This document shows positions 24,591 to 32,167 of a stretch of 64,000 bases of DNA, in pieces. The position numbers and the translations under genes were made by a program. Where the stretch lies: assembly GCF_030652515.1 (NCBI RefSeq), contig NZ_JAUSAR010000036.1:36729-100728 (forward strand), given 5' to 3'. Position 1 is the stretch's first letter. The number at the start of each line of letters is the position of its first letter. Source of the stretch: Aquabacterium sp. GTDB lineage: Bacteria; Pseudomonadota; Gammaproteobacteria; Burkholderiales; Burkholderiaceae_C. Below the pieces are notes generated by a model. The model ran no database searches. It was not told the origin of the DNA and worked only from the letters and a program-made list of their open reading frames with translations.

Positions 24591-24719
24591 GTTTCCGACG
24601 CTCAAATGGCGGGTATCACGGGAACTGCGGTGGTCCAAGAAACCTGATCTGTGGGTGTGGCAGCTAAAATCCCCACTCTGCACAGTGACTGTCATCACCA
24701 TGACACGCGAGACCACCCC

Positions 24720-25367
24720 ATGATTTTTGGAAAACTTCTGCCCCGAGAGGGCAATTTTTTCGAGCTGTTCAACCAGCACGCCAACCACACGGTCGCAGCG
24801 GCCCACGCCTTCGCGAACCTGGTCAAGCACTACAACGACCCACTTTTGCGCGAAAAGTACACCCAGGAGGTGGACGCCGCTGAAAACTCGGCCGATGACG
24901 TCACCCGCGAAGTCAACAAACTGCTGCACAAGACCTTCATCACCCCGATCGATCGTGAGCAGATCCACTCCCTGATCAACACCATGGACGACGTGGCCGA
25001 CCTGATCCACGGGGCGGCCGAAACCATGTCGCTGTACGACGTGCGCGTGATGACCGACGAGATCATTCGCCTGACCGAGTTGGGCGTCAAATGCTGCGAA
25101 CGCCTGCGCTCGGCGGTGGCGCTGCTGCCCGACATCGGCAATGCCAAAACGGCCGAGGCCGCGCTCAAGACCTGCGAAGAGATCGACCAGCTCGAGTCCG
25201 ACGCCGACCGCGTGCTGCGCGCCGCCATGAGCAAGCTGTTTCGCGAAGAGTCCGATGTGCGCGAGCTGATCAAGCTCAAGGCCATCTACGAGATGTTGGA
25301 AACCGTGACCGACAAGTGCGAAGACGTCGCCAACCTGATCGAGGGCGTGATCCTCGAGAACTCCTGA
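24720..25367 (+). CDS. DUF47 family protein (PhoU-like partner of Pit transporter)
   Basis: A 215-residue, all-helical PhoU-related protein. Conserved features are MIFGKLLPREGNFFELFNQH at the N-terminus, AAENSADDVTREVNKLLHKT, FITPIDREQIHSLINTMDDV and DLIHGAAETM, and ETVTDKCEDVANLIEGVILE at the end; two E/DxxxD-type metal motifs are seen. It is encoded 15 bases before the Pit transporter gene, the common arrangement, and is thought to regulate its phosphate flux. ATG 24720 is the natural start. Confidence 0.94.
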   Translation: MIFGKLLPREGNFFELFNQHANHTVAAAHAFANLVKHYNDPLLREKYTQEVDAAENSADDVTREVNKLLHKTFITPIDREQIHSLINTMDDVADLIHGAAETMSLYDVRVMTDEIIRLTELGVKCCERLRSAVALLPDIGNAKTAEAALKTCEEIDQLESDADRVLRAAMSKLFREESDVRELIKLKAIYEMLETVTDKCEDVANLIEGVILENS

Positions 25368-25382
25368 TCAGGGCGGCTGACC

Positions 25383-26393
25383 ATGGTTTCCATGCAGGCG
25401 GCCCTGTGGGTCGTTGTTCTTCTGGTGGTGCTCGCGCTGCTGTTCGATTTCATGAACGGCTTTCACGACGCGGCCAACTCGATCGCGACGGTGGTGTCCA
25501 CCGGCGTGCTGCGCCCTGCCCAGGCGGTGCTGTTCGCGGCCTTCTTCAACGTCGTCGCCATTTTCGTGTTCCACCTCAGCGTGGCCACCACAGTGGGCAA
25601 GGGCATTGCCGACCCGGGGGTGGTGGATGTGCACGTGGTGTTTGGCGCCTTGATCGGGGCCATCACCTGGAACGTGATCACCTGGTTGTATGGCATCCCC
25701 AGCAGCTCATCGCATGCGCTGATCGGTGGGATCGTGGGGGCCGTGATGGCCAAGGCCGGGGCTGGCGCATTGGTGTCCAGCGGCATCATCCGCACCGTGA
25801 CTTTCATCTTCGTGTCGCCGTTCTTGGGCTATGTCTTCGGCTCGCTGATGATGGTGCTGGTGGCCTGGGTGTGTCGGCGCATGGCGCCCAACCGCATTGA
25901 TGGCTGGTTCCGCCGTTTGCAGCTGGTGTCGGCCGGGGCCTACAGCCTGGGGCATGGCGGCAATGACGCGCAGAAAACCATCGGCATCATCTGGATGCTG
26001 TTGATCTCGACCGGATATGCGTCGGTGAACGACAAGGTGCCGCCCAGCTGGGTGATCATTTCCTGCTACCTGGCCATTGGCGCGGGCACCATGTTCGGTG
26101 GCTGGCGGATCGTGAAGACCATGGGCCAGAAGATCACCAAGCTGAAACCGGTGGGCGGCTTCTGCGCTGAAACCGGCGGCGCGATGACGCTGTTCATTGC
26201 CACCGCCTTGGGCGTGCCGGTGTCCACCACGCACACCATCACGGGTGCGATCGTGGGGGTGGGGTCGGTCCAGCGTGCCAGTGCAGTGCGGTGGGGCGTG
26301 GCGGGCAACATCATCTGGGCCTGGATCCTCACCATCCCGGCCGCCGCCTTCGTGGCGGCCGTGGCTTATTGGCTGAGCCTGCAGCTGTTCTGA
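25383..26393 (+). CDS. pit: Inorganic phosphate transporter, Pit family
   Basis: A 336-residue integral membrane protein with about ten helices that symports phosphate (with metal) and protons. The duplicated family signature GxNDxA(N/Q) appears as FHDAANSIATVVSTG in the first half (the ND position reads HD in this class) and GHGGNDAQKTIGIIWMLL in the second. Trailing SGVPVSTTHTITGAIVG-like sequence (LGVPVSTTHTITGAIVGVG) completes the second repeat. It starts 15 bases after the DUF47 gene, so the two form an operon. It is convergent with the OsmC-family gene, 12 bases away. Confidence 0.96.
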   Translation: MVSMQAALWVVVLLVVLALLFDFMNGFHDAANSIATVVSTGVLRPAQAVLFAAFFNVVAIFVFHLSVATTVGKGIADPGVVDVHVVFGALIGAITWNVITWLYGIPSSSSHALIGGIVGAVMAKAGAGALVSSGIIRTVTFIFVSPFLGYVFGSLMMVLVAWVCRRMAPNRIDGWFRRLQLVSAGAYSLGHGGNDAQKTIGIIWMLLISTGYASVNDKVPPSWVIISCYLAIGAGTMFGGWRIVKTMGQKITKLKPVGGFCAETGGAMTLFIATALGVPVSTTHTITGAIVGVGSVQRASAVRWGVAGNIIWAWILTIPAAAFVAAVAYWLSLQLF

Positions 26394-26405
26394 CGTCGGC
26401 GCTGG

Positions 26406-26846
26406 TCAGTGGGCCAGGGTCGCTTTCAAGGTGATCTCGGGCACGCTGGCCAAGGCCTTGGACAAGGGGCAGTTGTCCTTGGCCGCCTGAGCGATCTTCT
26501 GAAAGGCTTCTTCATCCAACCCTGGCACCACGGCGGTCAACTGCAAGGCAATGCGGTCGATCAGGAAGCCGTCAGGCAGGGCTTTCAGGTGAACATTGGC
26601 TTGGGTGTCGATCTTGGCCGTGGCAAAGCCAGCCTTGTCGCACGCGAATGAAAACGCCATGGTGAAGCAGGCGGCGTGCGCGGCGCCCAGCAGTTCTTCG
26701 GGGTTGGTGCCGCTGCGGTCGTCTCCGAATCGGCTGGCAAATCCGTAGGGATACTCGGTCAAAGCCTGGGTCTGCGGTGTGCTGATCTTGCCCAGGCCTT
26801 CCTTGCCCCGGCCTTCCCAATGAACGTTGGCGGTCTTGTCGGTCAT
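26406..26846 (-). CDS. OsmC family peroxiredoxin-like protein
   Basis: A 146-residue protein of the OsmC subgroup that reduces organic hydroperoxides with two cysteines. NPEELLGAAHAACFTMAFSF contains the peroxidatic Cys, and KIAQAAKDNCPLSKALASVP contains the resolving Cys. ATG 26846 with AGGAGAG upstream is preferred to the longer frame at 26897. Length and motifs fit OsmC better than OhrA. No regulator of the OhrR type is nearby. Confidence 0.92.
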   Translation of the reverse strand: MTDKTANVHWEGRGKEGLGKISTPQTQALTEYPYGFASRFGDDRSGTNPEELLGAAHAACFTMAFSFACDKAGFATAKIDTQANVHLKALPDGFLIDRIALQLTAVVPGLDEEAFQKIAQAAKDNCPLSKALASVPEITLKATLAH

Positions 26847-26939
26847 GGCGTCTCTCCTGTGAATGGTGGGTGAATGAAGCCGGGTCAGTCTATCCATTTC
26901 GCTCGGGGCGCGCTTGGCAGCCCAGGCGCTGGGCGCCGT

Positions 26940-27644
26940 TCACAGGAGTCCGGGGCTGCGCGCCTCGACCAATTTGGCCACGGCCGCCACCAGCTCCTTG
27001 TTCGGCAGGTCAAGGAGGCTGCGCACCTGCATGGCGCAGGCCCGGTCGTCGACCTGGATGGTGGTGTGGCGTGGCCGTGCGTCCAGCCCCGCCTCGAAGG
27101 TGTGGGGCTCGATGGTCAGGCCACTGCCAAGGGCTTTCAGGCAGGCTTCCTTGCGCGTCCAGCAGCCGAAAAAGGCCGCCAGTTGCTGCTCGGCCGGGGT
27201 GCGCGAGAAGGCGGCTTGTTCCGCAAGGCTGAAGTGGCTTTGTGCCAGGGCGGCCACATCGCTCATGGGCTGGATGACTTCAATGTCCACGCCGATCGGG
27301 TGGCTGGCACAGGTGCCGATCAGGGCCCAACCAGCGCTGTGGCTCAGGTTGAAGTGGGGGCCGTCAAGCTGGGCCAGCCGTGGTTTGCCCTCGCTGCCTG
27401 TGGTGAATTGCAGGGATGCTGGACTTTGGCCCGTGACCTTGCCGAGGATCTGGCGCAAGGCCACATGGCTGGCCCGGTAGCGGCGCGCGTGAATGTCAAA
27501 GCGAAATCGGGCGGCACGCTCTGCTTCCTCCTCGCTGAGCACCGCATCGCTCCAGGCTTCAGGCGTGTGGTCCAGATCGACGAGCCACAGCTCGATGCCC
27601 AGGCCGTCGGGTGAGGGCAGGGAAGCGATGCGGGAATCGATCAT
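26940..27644 (-). CDS. 4'-phosphopantetheinyl transferase, Sfp type
   Basis: Transfers the phosphopantetheine arm from coenzyme A to the serine of carrier proteins. The 234-residue protein has the Sfp-family motifs FNLSHSAGWA (near 98), IGVDIE (117-122, the magnesium-binding Asp and Glu) and WTRKEACLKALGSG (162-175). The start ATG 27644 overlaps the upstream stop by one base (TGATG), coupling it to the methyltransferase gene. This is the enzyme expected to activate the carrier domains of the NRPS-PKS at 32168-44446, and it marks the left edge of the cluster. Confidence 0.95.
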   Translation of the reverse strand: MIDSRIASLPSPDGLGIELWLVDLDHTPEAWSDAVLSEEEAERAARFRFDIHARRYRASHVALRQILGKVTGQSPASLQFTTGSEGKPRLAQLDGPHFNLSHSAGWALIGTCASHPIGVDIEVIQPMSDVAALAQSHFSLAEQAAFSRTPAEQQLAAFFGCWTRKEACLKALGSGLTIEPHTFEAGLDARPRHTTIQVDDRACAMQVRSLLDLPNKELVAAVAKLVEARSPGLL

Positions 27645-28441
27645 CAGTCCTTCAGCCGGAAGTACAGGCCGCTGTAGTTGTCGAAGCAATCCGCAGCGAA
27701 GCCCAGCGACATGAAGGTTCGTTCAGGCACATCCCAGGCGTCGATTTTTTCATAGCCGTGGCCCTCGATGGCCGAGATGAAGGCCTGCCGGTTGAAGACA
27801 TGGTGCGGCACGTAAGAGCCAAAGCCGATGTTCTGGGTGGAGACAAAGGCGGAGGCCTCCGTCAGGGGCAGTTTGTTGAGCAAAATATGCCTGGGCTTGC
27901 GATCGGCCCGGGCCAGCAGGGCGGGCAAGTTTTCTGTTTCCATGAACTCCATCGCGCCTGCGGCGATCCAGATGTCGCTGCTCAGCCAGTTGGCGGGCCA
28001 TTCATCCGAAAAATGCAGACCATGCGCCTCGCGTGCTGCGGCGAGATCGCGGCCTTCCTGGATGAAGGCGGGCAGTTCGTGGACGCGCCATTCAAGCCCT
28101 GGCGGGTAAGTGAGGTAGTGCTGGTAGGCATAGAACTGGTTGCCGATGGAGCCACCGATGTCCAGGATCGTGGTGCTGCCGTCTTCGAATGCCTGGCGCA
28201 GCCAGAACAGAACCGGGTAGTCGAAAGGCCAGATTCGGTGCGAGCGCTGATGAACGTACTCATCGGTGAACTGATCGTGGCTGAATTCCGGTGACGGTGG
28301 CAACCACGAGCGTGCTTGCGCGAAGGTGCTGAAATGGCCGCTGTGGTACCCAGTGCCGCGTTGGGTGAAATATTTGCGGATGGCGCGCTTGCGCAGCAAG
28401 CTTCGGATCAGTGGCAGTCGTTTGAGGGTGGCGAGTGGCAT
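27644..28441 (-). CDS. Putative methyltransferase, TIGR04325 type
   Basis: A 265-residue protein. YHSGHFSTFAQARSWLPPSP, FDYPVLFWLRQAF, ILDIGGSIGNQFYAY (the SAM-binding glycine-rich loop), NKLPLTEASAFVSTQNIGFG and CFDNYSGLYFRLKD match a family often found in surface-polysaccharide and secondary-metabolite clusters. Its substrate is not known. It is coupled to the phosphopantetheinyl transferase gene by a one-base overlap, which suggests it acts in the same pathway, perhaps as an N- or O-methyltransferase on the peptide product. It is divergent from the SGNH hydrolase at 28514. Confidence 0.85.
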   Translation of the reverse strand: MPLATLKRLPLIRSLLRKRAIRKYFTQRGTGYHSGHFSTFAQARSWLPPSPEFSHDQFTDEYVHQRSHRIWPFDYPVLFWLRQAFEDGSTTILDIGGSIGNQFYAYQHYLTYPPGLEWRVHELPAFIQEGRDLAAAREAHGLHFSDEWPANWLSSDIWIAAGAMEFMETENLPALLARADRKPRHILLNKLPLTEASAFVSTQNIGFGSYVPHHVFNRQAFISAIEGHGYEKIDAWDVPERTFMSLGFAADCFDNYSGLYFRLKD

Positions 28442-28513
28442 GGTTGATCAGGCGTGGTACCGCAGGTTCATGGTTGACGAGTAAGGTACATTCCCAGCGC
28501 ACAAAGGGATGGT

Positions 28514-29608
28514 ATGAATAGATTGATCCTGTTGGCACTGTTGTTGGTTGGACTGGGTGCCAGCGCTTTGCTGCTGTCGCCTGGTGAGCGTTGGCAGCGT
28601 GGTCTGAATGAAGGCGGAAAGCCCAACGCCGTGGGCTTTGGCGTCTTGGGCGACTCCGACAGCCATGCCTACCACGACGACCTGAATTTCGGGGCTAACA
28701 AGGCGGCCAGAGGCGGGGCCTTGAGGCAGCGCACCTGGCAGTGGACCGAGATCCTGGCGCACCTGAGATCCGACCAACTGGATCCTGGGCCCTGGGGCAC
28801 TTGGGGCACGCGGTTTCGGCGTTTGTCCATCTTGCGCGACTCGCTCGGACTGGATGGGCGATTCCCGGTGAAGCAGGACTATCTGTACAACCAGGCCTAT
28901 TCGGGCGCGGTCTGTGACAACCTCAACGCGACGCAAACTGACCAGGCCGGTCGTTTGCTGACCGCCATGCACAGGCAGCCGGGGCGCTGGAAGGACGGCG
29001 TCGTTGTGATCCGCATCGGTACCAACGATTTTGGAACACAGGAAAGCCTGGAAGCCTTGTCGCGCAACTCGGCCGCCCCGCAGCCGGTGGCGTTGATGGA
29101 GGCTTGCGTTCGGGAGATCCGCACCTCGGTAGAGCGTTTGCGCGGGGCGTATCCAACACTGCGCATCGTCCTGGTCGGGATTTTCAACAATGCCGATTGG
29201 GCGCGGTTCCATGCGCACTGGCAATCGCCTCAAGCGATGGCCAACATCCATGAAGGCCTGGCGCGTTTCAACCATGGCTTGCAAATGATCGCGCAGGGTG
29301 ATGACCGCATCGCTTTCTTTGATGACCAGGCGTGGTTTTCGGCCTTGTGGGGCACCCGCCTGGCTTCGGGAAAACCGGTCTATAAAACGGTGCGTTTCGG
29401 GGCGCATTTTGATGTCACGAACACCGGTGGCGACGAGCCCGGGCACGCCACCCTGGCCGATGGCCATGCTGGAACGGTCTGGAACGCCTTGTGGGCGCAA
29501 TCCTTGGTGTCGCTGCTCAACGGCCATTTCGGGCTTGCTGTGCCCCCCCTTCAAACCGATGAAATGCTCAACTTCATCGATCCGGATGGGCAATTGGGCA
29601 TTCGCTGA
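28514..29608 (+). CDS. Secreted or membrane-anchored SGNH/GDSL hydrolase
   Basis: A 364-residue protein with an N-terminal hydrophobic signal (MNRLILLALLLVGLGASALL). The SGNH catalytic blocks are FGVLGDSDSHAYHD (block I, with Ser), VIRIGTNDFG (block III, Asn) and LADGHAGTVWN (block V, Asp/His). It is probably periplasmic or exported and acts as an esterase or acyl-hydrolase. It is divergent from the methyltransferase and convergent with the cupin-like gene (15 bases apart). It belongs by location to the biosynthetic cluster, but its substrate is unknown. Confidence 0.85.
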   Translation: MNRLILLALLLVGLGASALLLSPGERWQRGLNEGGKPNAVGFGVLGDSDSHAYHDDLNFGANKAARGGALRQRTWQWTEILAHLRSDQLDPGPWGTWGTRFRRLSILRDSLGLDGRFPVKQDYLYNQAYSGAVCDNLNATQTDQAGRLLTAMHRQPGRWKDGVVVIRIGTNDFGTQESLEALSRNSAAPQPVALMEACVREIRTSVERLRGAYPTLRIVLVGIFNNADWARFHAHWQSPQAMANIHEGLARFNHGLQMIAQGDDRIAFFDDQAWFSALWGTRLASGKPVYKTVRFGAHFDVTNTGGDEPGHATLADGHAGTVWNALWAQSLVSLLNGHFGLAVPPLQTDEMLNFIDPDGQLGIR

Positions 29609-29623
29609 CATGATCAGGGCAAG

Positions 29624-30493
29624 TCAAGCTTCGAAGCCACGCCATTGTCGGTAGCTTTGCCACATCCTTGATTTCAGGGCATCTCGCCAGTCTGACTGGC
29701 CAATGCTCTTGGGCGTGAGGTTCACCTTGTTCAACTGTTTGCGCAGGATGTGGTTGAACGAGATCGCATTCCGCCAGCGAACACTCTCCTCGGTGTTGAA
29801 GATGATGGACATGGAAATGGACACATCTTCCGGGCCATTGCACACATGGTGGCCGGCGATGAAGGGGATGTGCAGGGCTTCACCCGGGCTGAACTCGAAG
29901 GCGGTGGAGAACTCGTCGAGCTTGCTTGACCAAGGCAGTTTGGTTTTTTCGCGAACCACGTAGGCCTCGCGGTCCGGTTGTGACACGATGCGATCGTCCC
30001 ACGGGGTGCCCACGGTCACTGTCTTGCTGCCCCGAAACTGCATCAGGAACGTGGAGTACCGGTCGATGTGGAACGGGGTGATGCTGTTGGGTGAAGCAAT
30101 GAACAGATAGAGCTGCGCCTGCAAGGGCATGCTCCCCACGCCGCGAGTTTTCATCAACGAGGCGACCTCGCCGCACAGTGCCTTGTACAGGTCGGCAAAC
30201 GAGGGGTCGACCTCGGGCGATCGGACCATGATGTAAGAGTCCGAGGTGCGGATGGAGTCGATGGTTTCTTCGAGGGTGCGGTCTCTGGGCTTTTTCCTGA
30301 ACGTGGATTCGAAGTCATCGGACACATCCAGCAAGCCTTTTGAATACATCACCTGTTGCTGGGGCAAGGTGGGCAGCACGCGCGCCAGGTTTTCCAACGA
30401 AAGCGCGGGATGCTCCAGCAATCGGTGGTGGAACTTGAACGGCGCCCTGTCCAGCAGATCGCTGCGGATGTCTTCGGCAAAGCAGTTGGGCAT
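29624..30493 (-). CDS. Cupin-like (JmjC-type) Fe(II)/2-oxoglutarate dioxygenase-like protein
   Basis: A 289-residue protein with a JmjC-type beta-barrel core. SPNSITPFHIDRYSTFLMQF carries the HxD iron ligands, and ALHIPFIAGHHVCNGPEDVS carries the distal His. Proteins of this kind hydroxylate amino acids, free or bound to carrier proteins. Within an NRPS cluster it is a plausible tailoring hydroxylase of a peptide intermediate. It starts 18 bases after the hydrolase gene, so it is the last gene of the cluster's minus-strand operon. Not proven by sequence; the ligand pattern is the main evidence. Confidence 0.8.
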   Translation of the reverse strand: MPNCFAEDIRSDLLDRAPFKFHHRLLEHPALSLENLARVLPTLPQQQVMYSKGLLDVSDDFESTFRKKPRDRTLEETIDSIRTSDSYIMVRSPEVDPSFADLYKALCGEVASLMKTRGVGSMPLQAQLYLFIASPNSITPFHIDRYSTFLMQFRGSKTVTVGTPWDDRIVSQPDREAYVVREKTKLPWSSKLDEFSTAFEFSPGEALHIPFIAGHHVCNGPEDVSISMSIIFNTEESVRWRNAISFNHILRKQLNKVNLTPKSIGQSDWRDALKSRMWQSYRQWRGFEA

Positions 30494-30511
30494 GATGGTC
30501 TGTGGATGAGG

Positions 30512-31345
30512 TCAATCGAATTGAGTGGCGAAGCGGCTCACGGACGCCATGAGGTGACGCTGCGCATTCAGCGTTGATGCGGTGTGGTCAACGTCGGGAA
30601 GCAGCTCGGTCGGGACGCGTGCCACGGCGCCATGGGCCTTGAATGCATCGCGCCACTGATTCAGGTAGTTGTGAGTCCAGAACGCGCCGTTCGAGTAGAC
30701 GATCTGAAGTCGGACCCGCTTGTCGAGCAGCGATTGGATGTCTGCCGCGAACTCGTCCTTCGATGGTTTCCCGTAAGGGTTGTCGTTCATGGGTTTTGGG
30801 GCGGGTTTGGCTCCCGAACTGGCGCCTGGCATCCTCAGTATCCGTTTGCTCCAGCGGTGCAGCGTGGCAATGGGTTGCTGCTGGAGTTGCCGCATCGAGC
30901 GGACCCAGTAGGTGCGCGGCGTCGGGTAGGCGTGCGTGTCCATCAACCACAGGGCGGACAGGCGCTCGTCCTTGAGCGCCGTGGCCACGCCATGGTGCGC
31001 CCCGGAACAGATGCCGGCCAGGGCAAAGCTTTTGACGGGCGTGATCCTTTGCAGGTGATCCATGGCCGCCTGAAGGTCGGTGATGGCTTGCTGCTCGAAC
31101 GATTGGGGGCGTTCGGGGGTGAGGCTGTCGCCTTGCCCAGACAGGTCGATGCGCAGCACGGTGAAGCCTTGCTGGGCCAGGTGCCGAGCCAGCTTGACGT
31201 TGATCCGGTGCGGGCCCATGCGGTGGATCACGCCCGCATTGAGCAACAGGATCGCCGTGGATTTGGCCGGGCATGACTCTGGGGGAAGGGTCAAGGTGCC
31301 GGTCAGGCGGTCGCCCTGGCCAAAATTGAGGATGTTTTCGGTCAT
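30512..31345 (-). CDS. Alpha/beta hydrolase (exosortase-A-associated hydrolase 1-like)
   Basis: A 277-residue serine hydrolase: LLNAGVIHRMGPHRINVKLA, VLRIDLSGQGDSLTPERPQS (like the ...DRRGxGxS region), LAGICSGAHHGVATAL with Ser in GICSGA, and a His near the C-terminus (LPDVDHTASTL). It overlaps the next hydrolase by 4 bases (ATGA). Together with its partner it recalls the hydrolase pair that accompanies exosortase-A clusters. Here the pair follows the NRPS directly and may release or process the peptide from the terminal carrier protein. Confidence 0.82.
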   Translation of the reverse strand: MTENILNFGQGDRLTGTLTLPPESCPAKSTAILLLNAGVIHRMGPHRINVKLARHLAQQGFTVLRIDLSGQGDSLTPERPQSFEQQAITDLQAAMDHLQRITPVKSFALAGICSGAHHGVATALKDERLSALWLMDTHAYPTPRTYWVRSMRQLQQQPIATLHRWSKRILRMPGASSGAKPAPKPMNDNPYGKPSKDEFAADIQSLLDKRVRLQIVYSNGAFWTHNYLNQWRDAFKAHGAVARVPTELLPDVDHTASTLNAQRHLMASVSRFATQFD

Positions 31346-32142
31346 GCCAGGTCCCCGGTCGACGCCGCCACAAGTTGGCGCAAAAGATCGGGTGGTACCA
31401 GCGCCGATCCACCGGCTTCTTCGGTATGCCATGCGACGCTGGTGCTGGTGGGGATGTGCTGCCAGCGCGTGCCCATGGCCTCGCATTTCACAGACAGTGG
31501 GCCAGTGCTGCTGGTGTCTTCAGCGCGAGCCAGGTGGATGCATGCTTCCTTGCACTGGGGGTTCAGCTTGGTGATCGAGAGATCATTCATTTGCTTCAAC
31601 CAGGCCTCACTCACGCCGAAGCCGATGACTTCGTCCCGCACCAGCGCGGAGGGCCGCTGGGCATGGACGACGGCCACGAAGGTCTCCCTGGCATGGGCCT
31701 CGCCGAGTTCCTTCAGGTAGGCCTGGCCGTCCAGGATGGGTTCCCAGAGGATCAGCCGATCGACTGGCTGATCGCAGAGCTCGGAGGCCATGATGGCCAG
31801 TGTGGCGCCCAGTCGGGTTCCCAGCCAGGTGGTGCGTTGAGCGCGGGTGCGCAGCGTCAATTCGGCGTGGGCCATCAGGATGTCGTCGCGCCACTGGGTC
31901 AGCGTGCCATCCTGGTCCGCACCCGCCGATTCACCCGTGCCAAAGTAGTCAAAGCGCATGACATGCACACCTTGGCGGCTCAGGTGCTCGGCCAGCAGGC
32001 GGTGCAGGCGATGCGTGCGCACGGCTTCTTGCCCGAAAGGTGGGCACAGAAGCACCTGCGATGAAGGCCGCTGCGAATGGGCAGGTGGGTGGTAGACGCC
32101 ATAGAGGCGGTGATCCGGTGGACCGAAGAAAAATGGGTTCAT
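31342..32142 (-). CDS. Alpha/beta hydrolase (exosortase-A-associated hydrolase 2-like)
   Basis: A 266-residue alpha/beta hydrolase starting MNPFFFGPPDHRLYGVYHPP. CPPFGQEAVRTHRLHRLLAE and VMRFDYFGTGESAGADQ are the family features. The nucleophile region TTWLGTRLGATLAIMASELC reads G-T-R-L-G where a G-x-S-x-G is expected, so the catalytic Ser is not obvious in this protein. It starts 25 bases after the NRPS stop and overlaps the next gene by 4 bases. It could be a regulatory or partner subunit, or an atypical hydrolase. Confidence 0.8.
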   Translation of the reverse strand: MNPFFFGPPDHRLYGVYHPPAHSQRPSSQVLLCPPFGQEAVRTHRLHRLLAEHLSRQGVHVMRFDYFGTGESAGADQDGTLTQWRDDILMAHAELTLRTRAQRTTWLGTRLGATLAIMASELCDQPVDRLILWEPILDGQAYLKELGEAHARETFVAVVHAQRPSALVRDEVIGFGVSEAWLKQMNDLSITKLNPQCKEACIHLARAEDTSSTGPLSVKCEAMGTRWQHIPTSTSVAWHTEEAGGSALVPPDLLRQLVAASTGDLA

Positions 32143-32167
32143 GTGGCGGTGCGAAAAAACTTTTTCT

